Shown: positions 1-8,379 of the stretch, piece after piece | How positions within the stretch are numbered: position 1 is the stretch's first letter | How the letters are laid out: the number at the start of each line of letters is the position of its first letter | Assembly: GCA_017643305.1 (NCBI GenBank) | Contig: JAEPNQ010000004.1 | Location: forward strand, 1 to 64,000 | DNA: 64,000 nucleotides | From: Marinibacterium sp. | Lineage (GTDB): Bacteria; Pseudomonadota; Alphaproteobacteria; Rhodobacterales; Rhodobacteraceae | Reading direction: 5' to 3' | The notes under the pieces: model-generated | Told to the model about the DNA's origin: nothing | What the model saw: only the letters and a program-made list of their open reading frames with translations | Database searches by the model: none | Translations under genes and position numbers: made by a program

Positions 1-1
1 G

Positions 2-1246
2 GAACTGGATCCGCCCGCCACTGAAAGGGGTTTGATCAAATGGCTGCGGGAAAACCTGTTTTCCAGTATCCCCAATGGTATTCTAACCCTGATCGCACTC
101 TGGGCGGTCTACAAATTCCTGGCCTTTGGGCTGCCTTGGATCCTTAACGGGGTCTGGAACACGGACAGCCTGGCAGGTTGCCGTGAGGTTCTGGATGGCA
201 CCCGCGGGGCCTGTTTCTCGGTTCTGACCGAACGCTGGAACCAGCTGTTGTTTGGTATCTCCTACCCGGCATCAGAGTATTGGCGCCCTGCGGTGGCTTT
301 TGTTCTGCTGTTCGCGGCGGCCGCACCGGTGCTGTTCTTCGATCTGCCGCGCAAACTGCTGATCTTCACCGGTATTTATCCCTTCATCGCCTACTGGCTG
401 ATCTGGGGCGGAACCATATGGGTGTCGATCTTTGCGCTGGTCGGCGTGATCGTCGGTTATCTGTTCTACGCCCGCTTCGTGAAGCAGAGCTTTGCTATGG
501 GGTTCTTTGGCGGCATCTGCGCAGCGCTTGTGACCTGGTGGATTAGCGGCTACCTGACCTCTGTACTTGCCAGTGATACGCCTATGTTGATGGCGGTCCA
601 GTCCCGGAACATGGGTGGCTTTATGCTGAACATGATCCTTGGCACCGTCTGTGTGTCCCTGTCCCTGCCCATCGGGATTGCGCTGGCGCTGGGACGTCAG
701 TCGGACATGCCAATCATCAAATGGATCTGCGTGGTGTTCATCGAATTCATTCGGGGGGTGCCTCTGATCACGCTGCTGTTTGTGGCAAACGTGGTTCTGG
801 CCTACTTCTTCCCGCCGGATGCCAATATCGACCTGATCCTGCGTGTGATCATCATGATCACCATGTTCTCGGCAGCCTACATCGCCGAGGTGATCCGTGG
901 CGGCCTCGCCGCCCTGCCCAAGGGGCAGTACGAGGCAGCCGATGCGCTGGGTCTGGACTATCCGCAGGCCATGCGTCTGATCATCTTGCCGCAGGCTCTG
1001 AAAATCTCGATCCCCGGCATCGTCAACGTGGCAGTGGGCCTATTCAAGGATACCACGCTGGTCTCGGTCATCTCGATGTTTGACCTGGTCGGCGCGATCC
1101 GTGGTCCGATCCTCGCCTCGACACAATGGAATGGCGTCTACTGGGAACTGTTCATGTTCGCCTCTGTGCTATTCTTCGTCGTTTGTTACGGCATCTCACA
1201 ATATTCGCAGTGGCTGGAACGCCGTCTTGCGACTGATCACCGATAA
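2..1246 (+). CDS. aapM: General L-amino acid ABC transporter permease AapM (5' partial)
   Basis: Inner-membrane permease of the Aap-type general amino-acid importer, pairing with AapQ and powered by AapP. The frame is open to the left edge, and the residues before the first possible TTG (ELDPPATERG) resemble the usual AapM N-terminus, so the true start lies outside the window. Many hydrophobic segments are present, and the ABC permease EAA loop is clear at about bases 890-990 (EVIRGG, then PKGQYEAADALG). The long N-terminal membrane region before the core permease domain fits AapM rather than a short HisM-type permease. It sits 12 bases before aapP, so it is surely co-transcribed; aapJ and aapQ are expected to the left. 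Confidence 0.93.
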   Translation, partial: ELDPPATERGLIKWLRENLFSSIPNGILTLIALWAVYKFLAFGLPWILNGVWNTDSLAGCREVLDGTRGACFSVLTERWNQLLFGISYPASEYWRPAVAFVLLFAAAAPVLFFDLPRKLLIFTGIYPFIAYWLIWGGTIWVSIFALVGVIVGYLFYARFVKQSFAMGFFGGICAALVTWWISGYLTSVLASDTPMLMAVQSRNMGGFMLNMILGTVCVSLSLPIGIALALGRQSDMPIIKWICVVFIEFIRGVPLITLLFVANVVLAYFFPPDANIDLILRVIIMITMFSAAYIAEVIRGGLAALPKGQYEAADALGLDYPQAMRLIILPQALKISIPGIVNVAVGLFKDTTLVSVISMFDLVGAIRGPILASTQWNGVYWELFMFASVLFFVVCYGISQYSQWLERRLATDHR

Positions 1247-1258
1247 GGAGGCTCGACA

Positions 1259-2026
1259 ATGGCCGAAGCTGCACAAATGAAAGTATCCGACGAAATCGCC
1301 ATCACGATCGACGCGATGAACAAGTGGTACGGCACCTTCCACGTACTGCGTGACATCAACCTGACCGTGAATCAGGGCGAACGGATCGTGATCTGTGGTC
1401 CGTCGGGGTCCGGTAAGTCCACGCTGATCCGCTGCATCAACGCGCTGGAGGAACATCAGAAAGGATCGATCACCGTAGACGGCACTCTGCTGTCCTCGGA
1501 TTTGAAAAACATCGACAAGATCCGCTCTGAGGTTGGAATGGTGTTCCAGCACTTCAACCTGTTCCCACATCTGACAATTCTGGAAAACTGCACGCTGGCA
1601 CCGATTTGGGTGCGCAAGACACCCAAGAAAGAAGCCGAAGAGCGCGCGATGCATTTTCTGGAGAAGGTGAAGATCCCTGAACAGGCCGACAAGTACCCTG
1701 GCCAGCTGTCAGGTGGTCAGCAGCAGCGCGTGGCCATCGCCCGGTCGCTTTGCATGATGCCGCGCATCATGTTGTTCGACGAACCTACTTCGGCGCTTGA
1801 TCCGGAGATGATCAAGGAAGTGCTCGACACAATGATCGAGCTGGCCGAAGAAGGCATGACCATGCTCTGCGTGACACACGAAATGGGTTTTGCCCGTCAG
1901 GTCGCGAACCGCGTGATTTTCATGGACCAGGGCCAGATCGTGGAACAGAACGAACCGGAAGAGTTCTTCAACAACCCGCAAAGCCCGCGGACCCAGCTGT
2001 TCCTGAGCCAGATCTTGGGACATTGA
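1259..2026 (+). CDS. aapP: General L-amino acid ABC transporter ATP-binding protein AapP
   Basis: Cytoplasmic ATPase that drives uptake through the AapQ/AapM permeases. The 255-residue protein has Walker [10 protein letters not shown] (residues 47-55), the ABC signature LSGGQQQR (about 150-157), Walker B IMLFDEP followed by the D-loop SALD (about 170-181) and a switch His in VTHEMGF. An AAGGAGG ribosome site sits 8 bases before the ATG. Length and motifs are normal for polar amino-acid importers of the GlnQ/HisP/AapP group; the name AapP rests on the AapM partner upstream. It is the last gene of its operon and is followed by a strong hairpin terminator. Confidence 0.95.
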   Translation: MAEAAQMKVSDEIAITIDAMNKWYGTFHVLRDINLTVNQGERIVICGPSGSGKSTLIRCINALEEHQKGSITVDGTLLSSDLKNIDKIRSEVGMVFQHFNLFPHLTILENCTLAPIWVRKTPKKEAEERAMHFLEKVKIPEQADKYPGQLSGGQQQRVAIARSLCMMPRIMLFDEPTSALDPEMIKEVLDTMIELAEEGMTMLCVTHEMGFARQVANRVIFMDQGQIVEQNEPEEFFNNPQSPRTQLFLSQILGH

Positions 2027-2053
2027 ACCCGGGCCATGGCGACAGCTCCCAGC

Positions 2054-2079
2054 AAAAAGCCCCCAGTTGGGGGCTTTTT
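2054..2079. terminator. Bidirectional rho-independent terminator after aapP
   Basis: Perfect 11-bp stem: AAAAAGCCCCC (2054-2064), loop AGTT, GGGGGCTTTTT (2069-2079). The A-run before and T-run after make it usable on both strands, so it can end aapP from the left and the minus-strand sixA-like operon from the right. Confidence 0.9.
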
Positions 2080-2106
2080 CTTTGGGGAGGTATTTGGGCT
2101 ACTCTG

Positions 2107-2598
2107 TCACAATTCGTGTGGTACCACAAAATCCTCTGTGGTCCCCGCACGCCAGCGCAGGTCTGCCCATGCTCCGTCCTCGAAAGCGACCACCAGGGTT
2201 GCCCCGGTCGGGTAATCCGCAAACCGGTCATGTTGCGGGGGTGCGGCCACAATGGACTGGGCAAAATCACCGATCCCCGGATTATGTCCCAACATTAAAA
2301 CGGTTGCTCCTGTCGCCCCCTGCAGAGCGGCCAGCATCCTGTCCGGTCCCGCCATGTACAGCCTGTCTAGGTACCGTGTCGGGACGTCATCCAGCCTGAG
2401 CCGGTCGCATGTTTCGCACGTTCGCGCAGCGGTGGAACACAGGATCTCATCCGGCAGGTACGCACAGCCCCGCAGCCAGTTGCCCAGCGCGTCCGCTGAC
2501 CGTCGTCCGCGCTTGTTCAGCGGGCGGTCATGGTCTGACTGCAACGGATTATCCCAGCTAGATTTCGCATGGCGCATCAGGATCAGCCTGCGGATCAT
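2107..2598 (-). CDS. SixA-like histidine phosphatase family protein
   Basis: Small (163 aa) cytoplasmic histidine phosphatase (phosphoglycerate mutase fold) of the SixA type, which removes phosphate from phosphohistidine proteins in characterised members. The catalytic motif RHAKS is at residues 9-13, and the second catalytic His is in MLGHNPGIGD (His105). The short length without extra domains fits SixA. Its ATG overlaps the TGA of the upstream ferredoxin-like gene by 4 bases (2595-2598), so translation is probably coupled. The actual target in this organism is unknown; alphaproteobacterial members are often annotated only as histidine phosphatase family. Confidence 0.85.
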   Translation of the reverse strand: MIRRLILMRHAKSSWDNPLQSDHDRPLNKRGRRSADALGNWLRGCAYLPDEILCSTAARTCETCDRLRLDDVPTRYLDRLYMAGPDRMLAALQGATGATVLMLGHNPGIGDFAQSIVAAPPQHDRFADYPTGATLVVAFEDGAWADLRWRAGTTEDFVVPHEL

Positions 2599-3215
2599 GG
2601 GTGAAACGCTTTCATATGGTGGGCGGACTGGGCCGGATTACGGCCGAACACCTGCGACACAGGACAGGCCCGGCGCGCGCGGCAGCCATGATCCATGCAA
2701 CTGGCCCCGGGCGGAGTATCCAGAAACTCGTGACAGGTGGAAACATCATAGCCCTGCGGGCCGCCCAAAGCCCCTACGGGGCAAGCCCCTAGGCAGGGTT
2801 TGTTCACACAAGTCTCGCAAGGCGACGCATCGCGGGTTGGCGGCAATGGCAGAAAGGCTTGAAACCGCAGCGCACCGCGGTAGGAAATCATCAACCCTGC
2901 TGTATCATGTACCAGCATACCCACCGGACTGCTCCAGGCCCGGCCAGAAGCGACCGCCCACCGCAGGAAGGGCGCATAAGGCGGCCTGCCAAAGGGAAAC
3001 TCCGCCATGGCGCCAAACCTGTCCGCAAGCTGTGTGATAACGCGCGTGGAATAGCGATCCACCGGGTCAGGCTGTCCAAACTCCGGCGCGGCCTGCAGTA
3101 TCGGCCAAAACGTGGTATCTGCCATCAGCAATACCAGCGTATTGTCGTCTTCATGCAAAGCCCCGGCCAGGAACATCCCGTTCTCTGCCACAGCCTCCGC
3201 CAACCCCGCGATCAT
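2595..3215 (-). CDS. 4Fe-4S ferredoxin-like protein
   Basis: A 206-residue protein whose C-terminal third carries iron-sulfur ligands: CETCVNKPCLGACP (Cys133, 136, 141, 145), then Cys161, Cys173, Cys178 and Cys184 followed by Pro. The N-terminal 120 residues have no motif I recognise. The arrangement recalls the cluster-binding part of epoxyqueuosine reductase, but the rest of that enzyme is missing, so it is best called a ferredoxin-like protein of unknown partner. It overlaps both neighbours by 4 bases (ATGA), lying between the sterol desaturase-like gene and the sixA-like gene in one minus-strand unit. Confidence 0.8.
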   Translation of the reverse strand: MIAGLAEAVAENGMFLAGALHEDDNTLVLLMADTTFWPILQAAPEFGQPDPVDRYSTRVITQLADRFGAMAEFPFGRPPYAPFLRWAVASGRAWSSPVGMLVHDTAGLMISYRGALRFQAFLPLPPTRDASPCETCVNKPCLGACPVGALGGPQGYDVSTCHEFLDTPPGASCMDHGCRARRACPVSQVFGRNPAQSAHHMKAFHP

Positions 3216-4006
3216 TCGCGACCAAACGGCAGCTTTAGTGCCCAGCCCAGCTGACTTGGCCGGTCATCCTGCCATTGCAATCCGATGGTCATGTCATCGT
3301 GGCCTTCTTTGGGTTGCGCACGATAGGTGCCCATCATGCGATCCCAGATCGAAAGTGAAAAGCCATAGTTGCTGTCATGCTCTTCGCGATGGACGGAATG
3401 GTGCACCCTGTGCATGTCTGGCGTCACCAGCACCCGCCGCAAGACCGCATCCAGCCCCAATGGCAGTTTCAAGTTGCTGTGGTTGAACATCGCTGTGCCA
3501 TTCAGCAGGATCTCGAACAGCACAACGGCAATCGCAGCGACGCCCAGCACATAGGCCCACCAGATCTTCCACAGCATCGACAACGCAATTTCAACCGGGT
3601 GAAACCGAATGGCAGTGGTGACGTCGAAATCCCGATCTGCATGGTGTACCCGGTGCAAACGCCACAGATACGGGACCTTGTGCATCACCAGATGCTGCAG
3701 CCAAATCAAGAAATCTAGCATCACGATGGCCAGCGGGATTTCCACCCAGAGCGGCCAAGACCGATGGTTAAAGAACCCCCAGCCACGCGCCTCTGCGTCC
3801 AGAGCGGCACCCACCGCCAGCAAAGGCAGCACAAAGGCCAACAGCCGCAGCGCAACTGTGTTCAGAACGGCAAAGGACCAATTGGTGCGCCACCGCGTGC
3901 CAAGGGGCTGGCTGCGGGACCGACGGGGCGCAAACAACTCGGCAAGGGCGAACACGGCAAACAGGCCACCAAAGACAGCCAACCGGATGATCGTTTCATT
4001 TTCCAT
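3212..4006 (-). CDS. Sterol desaturase / fatty acid hydroxylase family membrane protein
   Basis: Integral-membrane di-iron oxygenase of the fatty acid hydroxylase superfamily, 264 aa. Hydrophobic segments at the N-terminus and around residues 85-104 and 150-170 frame the His clusters: QHLVMH (His105, His109), HRVHH (His118, 121, 122), a further His136, then HRVHH (His199, 202, 203). This matches the HX3H, HX2HH, HX2HH pattern that binds iron. The substrate cannot be told from sequence; lipids or carotenoid-like molecules are usual. It starts 61 bases after argB ends on the same strand and overlaps the next gene by 4 bases. Confidence 0.88.
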   Translation of the reverse strand: MENETIIRLAVFGGLFAVFALAELFAPRRSRSQPLGTRWRTNWSFAVLNTVALRLLAFVLPLLAVGAALDAEARGWGFFNHRSWPLWVEIPLAIVMLDFLIWLQHLVMHKVPYLWRLHRVHHADRDFDVTTAIRFHPVEIALSMLWKIWWAYVLGVAAIAVVLFEILLNGTAMFNHSNLKLPLGLDAVLRRVLVTPDMHRVHHSVHREEHDSNYGFSLSIWDRMMGTYRAQPKEGHDDMTIGLQWQDDRPSQLGWALKLPFGRE

Positions 4007-4067
4007 ACATTAAGAAAACCGCATGTATATAGGAATTTCAAGTCCGCGCCCGGACGCGACCGTGTCC

Positions 4068-4928
4068 TCAGGGCCGGATCAGCGTGCCCGCGCCATGTTC
4101 GGTGAATAGCTCCAACAACACCGCGTTCGGTGCGCGGCCATCCAGAATGACAACCGCACGCACGCCACGGTTCATGGCATCCAGCGCTGTCTCTGTCTTG
4201 GGGATCATGCCGCCAGCAATCGTGCAGTCCTCGGTCAGGTCGCGGATCTTCTGCGCTGTCAGCTCGGTCAAAACCGCGCCATCTGCTCCTTTCACACCGG
4301 ACACATCCGTCAGCAACAACAACCGGTCAGCCTTCAGCGCGCCTGCCACGGCCCCGGCGGCGGTGTCTCCGTTGATGTTAAACGTCTCGCCCGCACGACC
4401 GCTACCCAGCGGCGCAATCACTGGGATCATGTCATTTTCAAACAGCGCGCCCAGCACCGTCGTATCGATCTCGTTCGGCTCGCCAACCAGACCCAGTGCC
4501 GGATCGGCAGGGTCACATGTGATCAGGTTTGCATCTTTACCGCTCAGGCCCACAGCCCGCCCGCCTTGGGCGTTGATCGCCTGAACGATCCGCTTATTCA
4601 CTACACCGGACAGGACCATTTCGACCACTTCCATAGTCGCCGCATCGGTCACACGCTTGCCGTTCACAAATTCCGACGTGATCGCCAGACGATCTAGCAT
4701 CGCATTGATCATCGGACCGCCGCCATGTACGACCACCGGGTTCACCCCTACCTGTCGCAGCAGGACCACGTCGCGGGCAAACTCTTCCATCGCCTCGTCC
4801 GAGCCCATGGCGTGACCGCCCAGCTTGATCACCACGGTCGCCCCGTCATAGCGCTGCAGATAAGGCAGGGCCCGGCTCAGGGTCCCGGCCGTTGCAGTCC
4901 AGTCGCGGTTCATGTCCTGTTTTCTCAT
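4068..4928 (-). CDS. argB: Acetylglutamate kinase
   Basis: Phosphorylates N-acetyl-L-glutamate with ATP, the second step of arginine biosynthesis, in the cytoplasm. The 286-residue amino-acid kinase has the N-terminal KLGGHAMG loop (about residues 35-42), the VHGGGP loop and the [10 protein letters not shown] nucleotide/substrate motif, all typical of ArgB. The start was chosen at the ATG preceded by GGGAGA; an internal ATG five codons later (MNRDW) is an alternative. It follows engB by 70 bases in the same direction, an order seen in many Rhodobacteraceae. Confidence 0.95.
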   Translation of the reverse strand: MRKQDMNRDWTATAGTLSRALPYLQRYDGATVVIKLGGHAMGSDEAMEEFARDVVLLRQVGVNPVVVHGGGPMINAMLDRLAITSEFVNGKRVTDAATMEVVEMVLSGVVNKRIVQAINAQGGRAVGLSGKDANLITCDPADPALGLVGEPNEIDTTVLGALFENDMIPVIAPLGSGRAGETFNINGDTAAGAVAGALKADRLLLLTDVSGVKGADGAVLTELTAQKIRDLTEDCTIAGGMIPKTETALDAMNRGVRAVVILDGRAPNAVLLELFTEHGAGTLIRP

Positions 4929-4998
4929 CGCTGTCTCCCGGTGGCGCGCTTATCGGAAAACCTGAGCGGGCGTGCAAGGGGGCATCATGCGGCCCGGT

Positions 4999-5652
4999 TT
5001 ACTCCAACCCGGCGATGATGCTGCGCAGCGTGCCAATGCCGTCACCCTTTTCCGATGAGGTCAGCAAAAGCTCGGGAAAGGCAGCGGGGTGTTTGGACAG
5101 TGCTCTGCGCACCTGATTCAGCACACGTGCCCGGTCGTTTGCCTTGACCTTGTCGGCCTTGGTCAGCACTGCCTGAAAGGTCACTGCGCTTTTATCCAGC
5201 AGGGACAGGATCTCTTCGTCCACGGGTTTCACTCCATGGCGCGCGTCAATCAGCACAAAGGCCCGACGCAGAGAGGCACGGCCCGAAAGGTACTGTTTCA
5301 ATAGTCGCTGCCATTTTTCCACCATCGGTAGCGGCGCATTGGCATAACCATAGCCGGGTAGGTCCACGAGGTAGTGGCTGGTTCCCAGCGTGAAATAGTT
5401 GATCTCCTGCGTGCGGCCCGGGGTGTTGGAGGCACGGGCCAGCCCCTTGCGCCCCGTCAGCGCGTTGATCAGAGATGATTTGCCAACATTCGACCGCCCC
5501 GCAAAACACACCTCCAGCCGATCAGCGAGCGGCATGCCTCCCATCGCAACAACGCCTTTTAGAAAATCCGAACCGCCCGCAAACAGTTTGCGGCCATGTT
5601 CCAGCGCTAGCGGATCCGGGTCTTCGGCAAGGGGGAAGGGAAGGGTGCTCAT
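4999..5652 (-). CDS. engB: Ribosome biogenesis GTPase EngB (YihA/YsxC)
   Basis: Essential small GTPase needed for late assembly of the 50S ribosomal subunit. The 217-residue protein has G1 GRSNVGKSS (52-60), G2 NTPGRT, G3 DLPGYG and G4 TKAD (about 144), in the right order and spacing for the TrmE-Era-EngA-YihA group. Its start codon overlaps the stop of the MOSC gene by 4 bases (5649-5652), indicating translational coupling in the yidC-MOSC-engB-argB unit. Confidence 0.95.
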   Translation of the reverse strand: MSTLPFPLAEDPDPLALEHGRKLFAGGSDFLKGVVAMGGMPLADRLEVCFAGRSNVGKSSLINALTGRKGLARASNTPGRTQEINYFTLGTSHYLVDLPGYGYANAPLPMVEKWQRLLKQYLSGRASLRRAFVLIDARHGVKPVDEEILSLLDKSAVTFQAVLTKADKVKANDRARVLNQVRRALSKHPAAFPELLLTSSEKGDGIGTLRSIIAGLE

Positions 5653-6395
5653 GCCAATACCACTTCAGACCCGACTTCAACGGTGCCGGTCTCAACGACC
5701 TCTGCGTAAACGCCAAAATCCTGATGGCCCCAAGCTTCCTGCAAAACGCCCAGCGTATCGGTATCGCGCAGACCGGTTTTGGGCGACGCGGTAGTATGGG
5801 CGCAACGCACAGCGCGATCGCGCACTGCTAGCACAGCCCCCCCGATACGCAGGTTTTTGTCGATCCAGTCAAACTCTTCCCAAGGCGCCAGCCCGTCCAA
5901 CCAAATGTTCCCGCGCCAGCGTTCCATCTCCAACGCCCGGCCAAGACGGCCTTCGACCGTGCGGTGTGACGCGGCATTCATGATCGAAATGGACGGAAAA
6001 TCGGTATCGGTAAACCCGCGCATCATGCCGCGCACCACCCGCGCGGATTGCGCGCGGTTCTCTGGGATAAGCGTCCCGGCCCAGGCGATCAGCGCATCAC
6101 CATCCGTATCCGGGTTCAGGCTCAGATCCGGCAAATCGGGATGGTACAGGTGCAGTATGCCGCTCTGGTCGTCAAACCGCGCGTCGATCCCTGCTAGCCG
6201 GGGCGCCTTGGCCCCGATGGAGAAGTTCTGGCAGCGCGCCCATGCGCTGCCATCCGCGTCTGACTCCGTATGCGCAATGGCCCAGACCCGATCCCACGGA
6301 AAGGTCTGCCCGGCGGTCAGCGTGACGCTGTCCAGCTGTTCGCGCCCATGGCTCTTGACCGGGTACCGCCAGAGAGCTGAGACGCGCCCCGTCAT
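5649..6395 (-). CDS. MOSC domain-containing protein
   Basis: A 248-residue protein with an N-terminal beta-barrel (YPVKS at about 11-15) and a C-terminal MOSC domain with the conserved Cys in RCAHTTASP near residue 198. MOSC proteins carry sulfur or molybdenum-cofactor chemistry, as in Moco sulfurase C-termini and the mARC/YcbX reductases. No ferredoxin domain is fused, so it is shorter than YcbX. It overlaps yidC upstream and engB downstream by 4 bases each; this conserved position is physical, and no functional link with membrane insertion is established. Confidence 0.88.
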   Translation of the reverse strand: MTGRVSALWRYPVKSHGREQLDSVTLTAGQTFPWDRVWAIAHTESDADGSAWARCQNFSIGAKAPRLAGIDARFDDQSGILHLYHPDLPDLSLNPDTDGDALIAWAGTLIPENRAQSARVVRGMMRGFTDTDFPSISIMNAASHRTVEGRLGRALEMERWRGNIWLDGLAPWEEFDWIDKNLRIGGAVLAVRDRAVRCAHTTASPKTGLRDTDTLGVLQEAWGHQDFGVYAEVVETGTVEVGSEVVLA

Positions 6396-8227
6396 TTTTT
6401 CTCAGCCTTCGCCTTGCGCTGGAAGCTGGACTTAATGTTGCCAAATACGTCTGGCTTGTAGCCCTGGCTGCGCATGATTGAATACTGCTGAATGAAGGTA
6501 ATCACGTTGTTTGCGATCCAGTAAACCACCAGCCCGCTGGCAAACCCGCCCAGCATGAACATGAACACCCAGGGCATCCAGGCAAAGATCATCTGCTGCG
6601 TCGGATCGGTGGGCGCCGGATTCAGCTTCTGCTGCAGCCACATGGAAATGCCCAACAGCAGGGGCAGGATACCCAGGAAGATCGTCGCCATGATCGTTCC
6701 GACCTCGGGTCCGCTCCACGGCAGCAGGCCAAACAGGTTCATGATTGAGGTCGGGTCAGGCGCGCTGAGATCCCGGAATGGGCCGAACCAGGCGGCGTGC
6801 CGCAATTCGATGGTGACAAAAATCACCTTGTAGAGCGAGAAGAAGATCGGGATCTGCAGAAGGATCGGTAGGCAGCCCGCTGCCGGGTTCACCTTTTCCT
6901 TTTTGTAGAGCTCCATCATGCCCTGCTGCAGCTTCTGGCGGTCGTCACCTACGCGCTCTTTCAGCTTTTCCATCTCTGGCTGCAGTTCTTTCATCTTCGC
7001 CATGGAGACGTAGGATTTGAATGCCAGCGGCAACAGCAGCGCCTTGAGGATCAGTGTCAGAACGATGATCGACCAGCCCATGTTGCCCACCACGCTTTGA
7101 ATGTTGTGCAGCAGCCAGAAGATCGGTTTGGTCAAGAAGTAAAACCAGCCCCAGTCGATCGTGTCGATGAACTGTGCCACCCCATCATCGCTTTGGTAAT
7201 TGCGGATGGCTTCCCATTCCTTGGCGCCCGCAAACAAACGTGTGGTGACCTCGGCGGTCGTGCCGGGGGCCACCTCCAGCGTGTTCAGCCGGGCGATGGC
7301 GCGGTAGATTTCGCGCGACCCGTCATATTGCAGAACGCTGGTGAAGCCTTGGTTGGCGGCGGGGATCAGCGTGGTCATCCAGAAATGGTCGGTGAACCCG
7401 ATCCAGCCTTCGCCATTAACCGACTGCGAATCGGCCACCACGCCGTTGCCGGCCCAGGCGCCACCGCCTTCCATGTCTTCCATCTTGCCGTATTTCAGCT
7501 CCTCCCGCTCATCGTTCAGCTTGCGGATCGCGCCTTCGTGCAGAATGAAAAACCCTTTCAGGTCATCGGGCAGGCCAAATCGCTCTATCCTGCCTTCGGG
7601 GGCTAGGCGCTGTGCGGTACCGCCAGCGTTGGTAACCTTCTGGGTCACCGTGATCATGTATTTTTCGTCTATCTCGAGAATGCGGTTGAACGTCAGTCCC
7701 TTGCCGTTGTCCCACGCCAGCATGACAGGCGTATCAGGCGTCAGCATTTCGCCTTCAACCAGCGACCAGACCGTGTTCGGGCCGGGCACATCGGCAAAAT
7801 CCAGCGATCCGCCCGGGGCCCAGCCATACAGAACCTGGTAGGCGCTGGGTTCTCCGACAGGGCGCAGCAGGTGTACAATGTCACTGTCTGGGTCGAGGGT
7901 TTCACGATATTGCTTGAGCGAGAGTGTGTCGATACGGCCGCCTTTCAAAGACAGCGACCCGGCAACAGACGGCGTTTCAATGGCCACGCGCGGCGCATCT
8001 GCGGTCAGCGTTTCGGTTTCTGTCTCATCTGCAGCGCTGGCAGTGTCAGCCGCCGGGGCCGCCGGGGCCGCAGCCGTTGGTGTTGCGTCGGGCGCGTTGG
8101 TCTCCGACACGACCGCCGGGTCTTCCGTGATCGGGGGTTCCGGCGGGGGAAACATCACGAACCAAACAAGGATAACCGCAAAACTTAGCGCGGTGGCCAG
8201 GATGAGGTTCTTGTTCTGATCGTCCAT
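6392..8227 (-). CDS. yidC: Membrane protein insertase YidC
   Basis: Inner-membrane insertase that helps membrane proteins fold, alone or with SecYEG. The 611-residue protein starts MDDQNKNLILA with one N-terminal membrane helix, has an acidic Ala/Pro/Thr-rich linker and a large periplasmic domain, then the conserved insertase core (from about residue 350) with VNPAAGCLPILLQIPIF and the final hydrophobic helices, ending in a basic tail (KAKAEKK). I chose the ATG at 8227; an in-frame TTG 18 bases upstream is less likely. Its TGA overlaps the MOSC start by 4 bases. Confidence 0.95.
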   Translation of the reverse strand: MDDQNKNLILATALSFAVILVWFVMFPPPEPPITEDPAVVSETNAPDATPTAAAPAAPAADTASAADETETETLTADAPRVAIETPSVAGSLSLKGGRIDTLSLKQYRETLDPDSDIVHLLRPVGEPSAYQVLYGWAPGGSLDFADVPGPNTVWSLVEGEMLTPDTPVMLAWDNGKGLTFNRILEIDEKYMITVTQKVTNAGGTAQRLAPEGRIERFGLPDDLKGFFILHEGAIRKLNDEREELKYGKMEDMEGGGAWAGNGVVADSQSVNGEGWIGFTDHFWMTTLIPAANQGFTSVLQYDGSREIYRAIARLNTLEVAPGTTAEVTTRLFAGAKEWEAIRNYQSDDGVAQFIDTIDWGWFYFLTKPIFWLLHNIQSVVGNMGWSIIVLTLILKALLLPLAFKSYVSMAKMKELQPEMEKLKERVGDDRQKLQQGMMELYKKEKVNPAAGCLPILLQIPIFFSLYKVIFVTIELRHAAWFGPFRDLSAPDPTSIMNLFGLLPWSGPEVGTIMATIFLGILPLLLGISMWLQQKLNPAPTDPTQQMIFAWMPWVFMFMLGGFASGLVVYWIANNVITFIQQYSIMRSQGYKPDVFGNIKSSFQRKAKAEKK

Positions 8228-8379
8228 AGGGGATCGGCCTCGCAACTTTTGTGACGCGCCGGTTCAACGCTCTGAGCCGCAAAAGGTCAAGCAGAAACCG
8301 GCGTAGGCAAGCATCTCGTGTGGGAACTGCATTGGTGACTGGCCGGAAACCTGCTGTAGACCGGGCCTGTGGGCGTGGT

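Noticed and set aside
8228-8379. Possible rnpA or yidD upstream of yidC
   Set aside because: Both strands were read in the gap; arginine-rich frames occur but lack the RnpA and YidD motifs.
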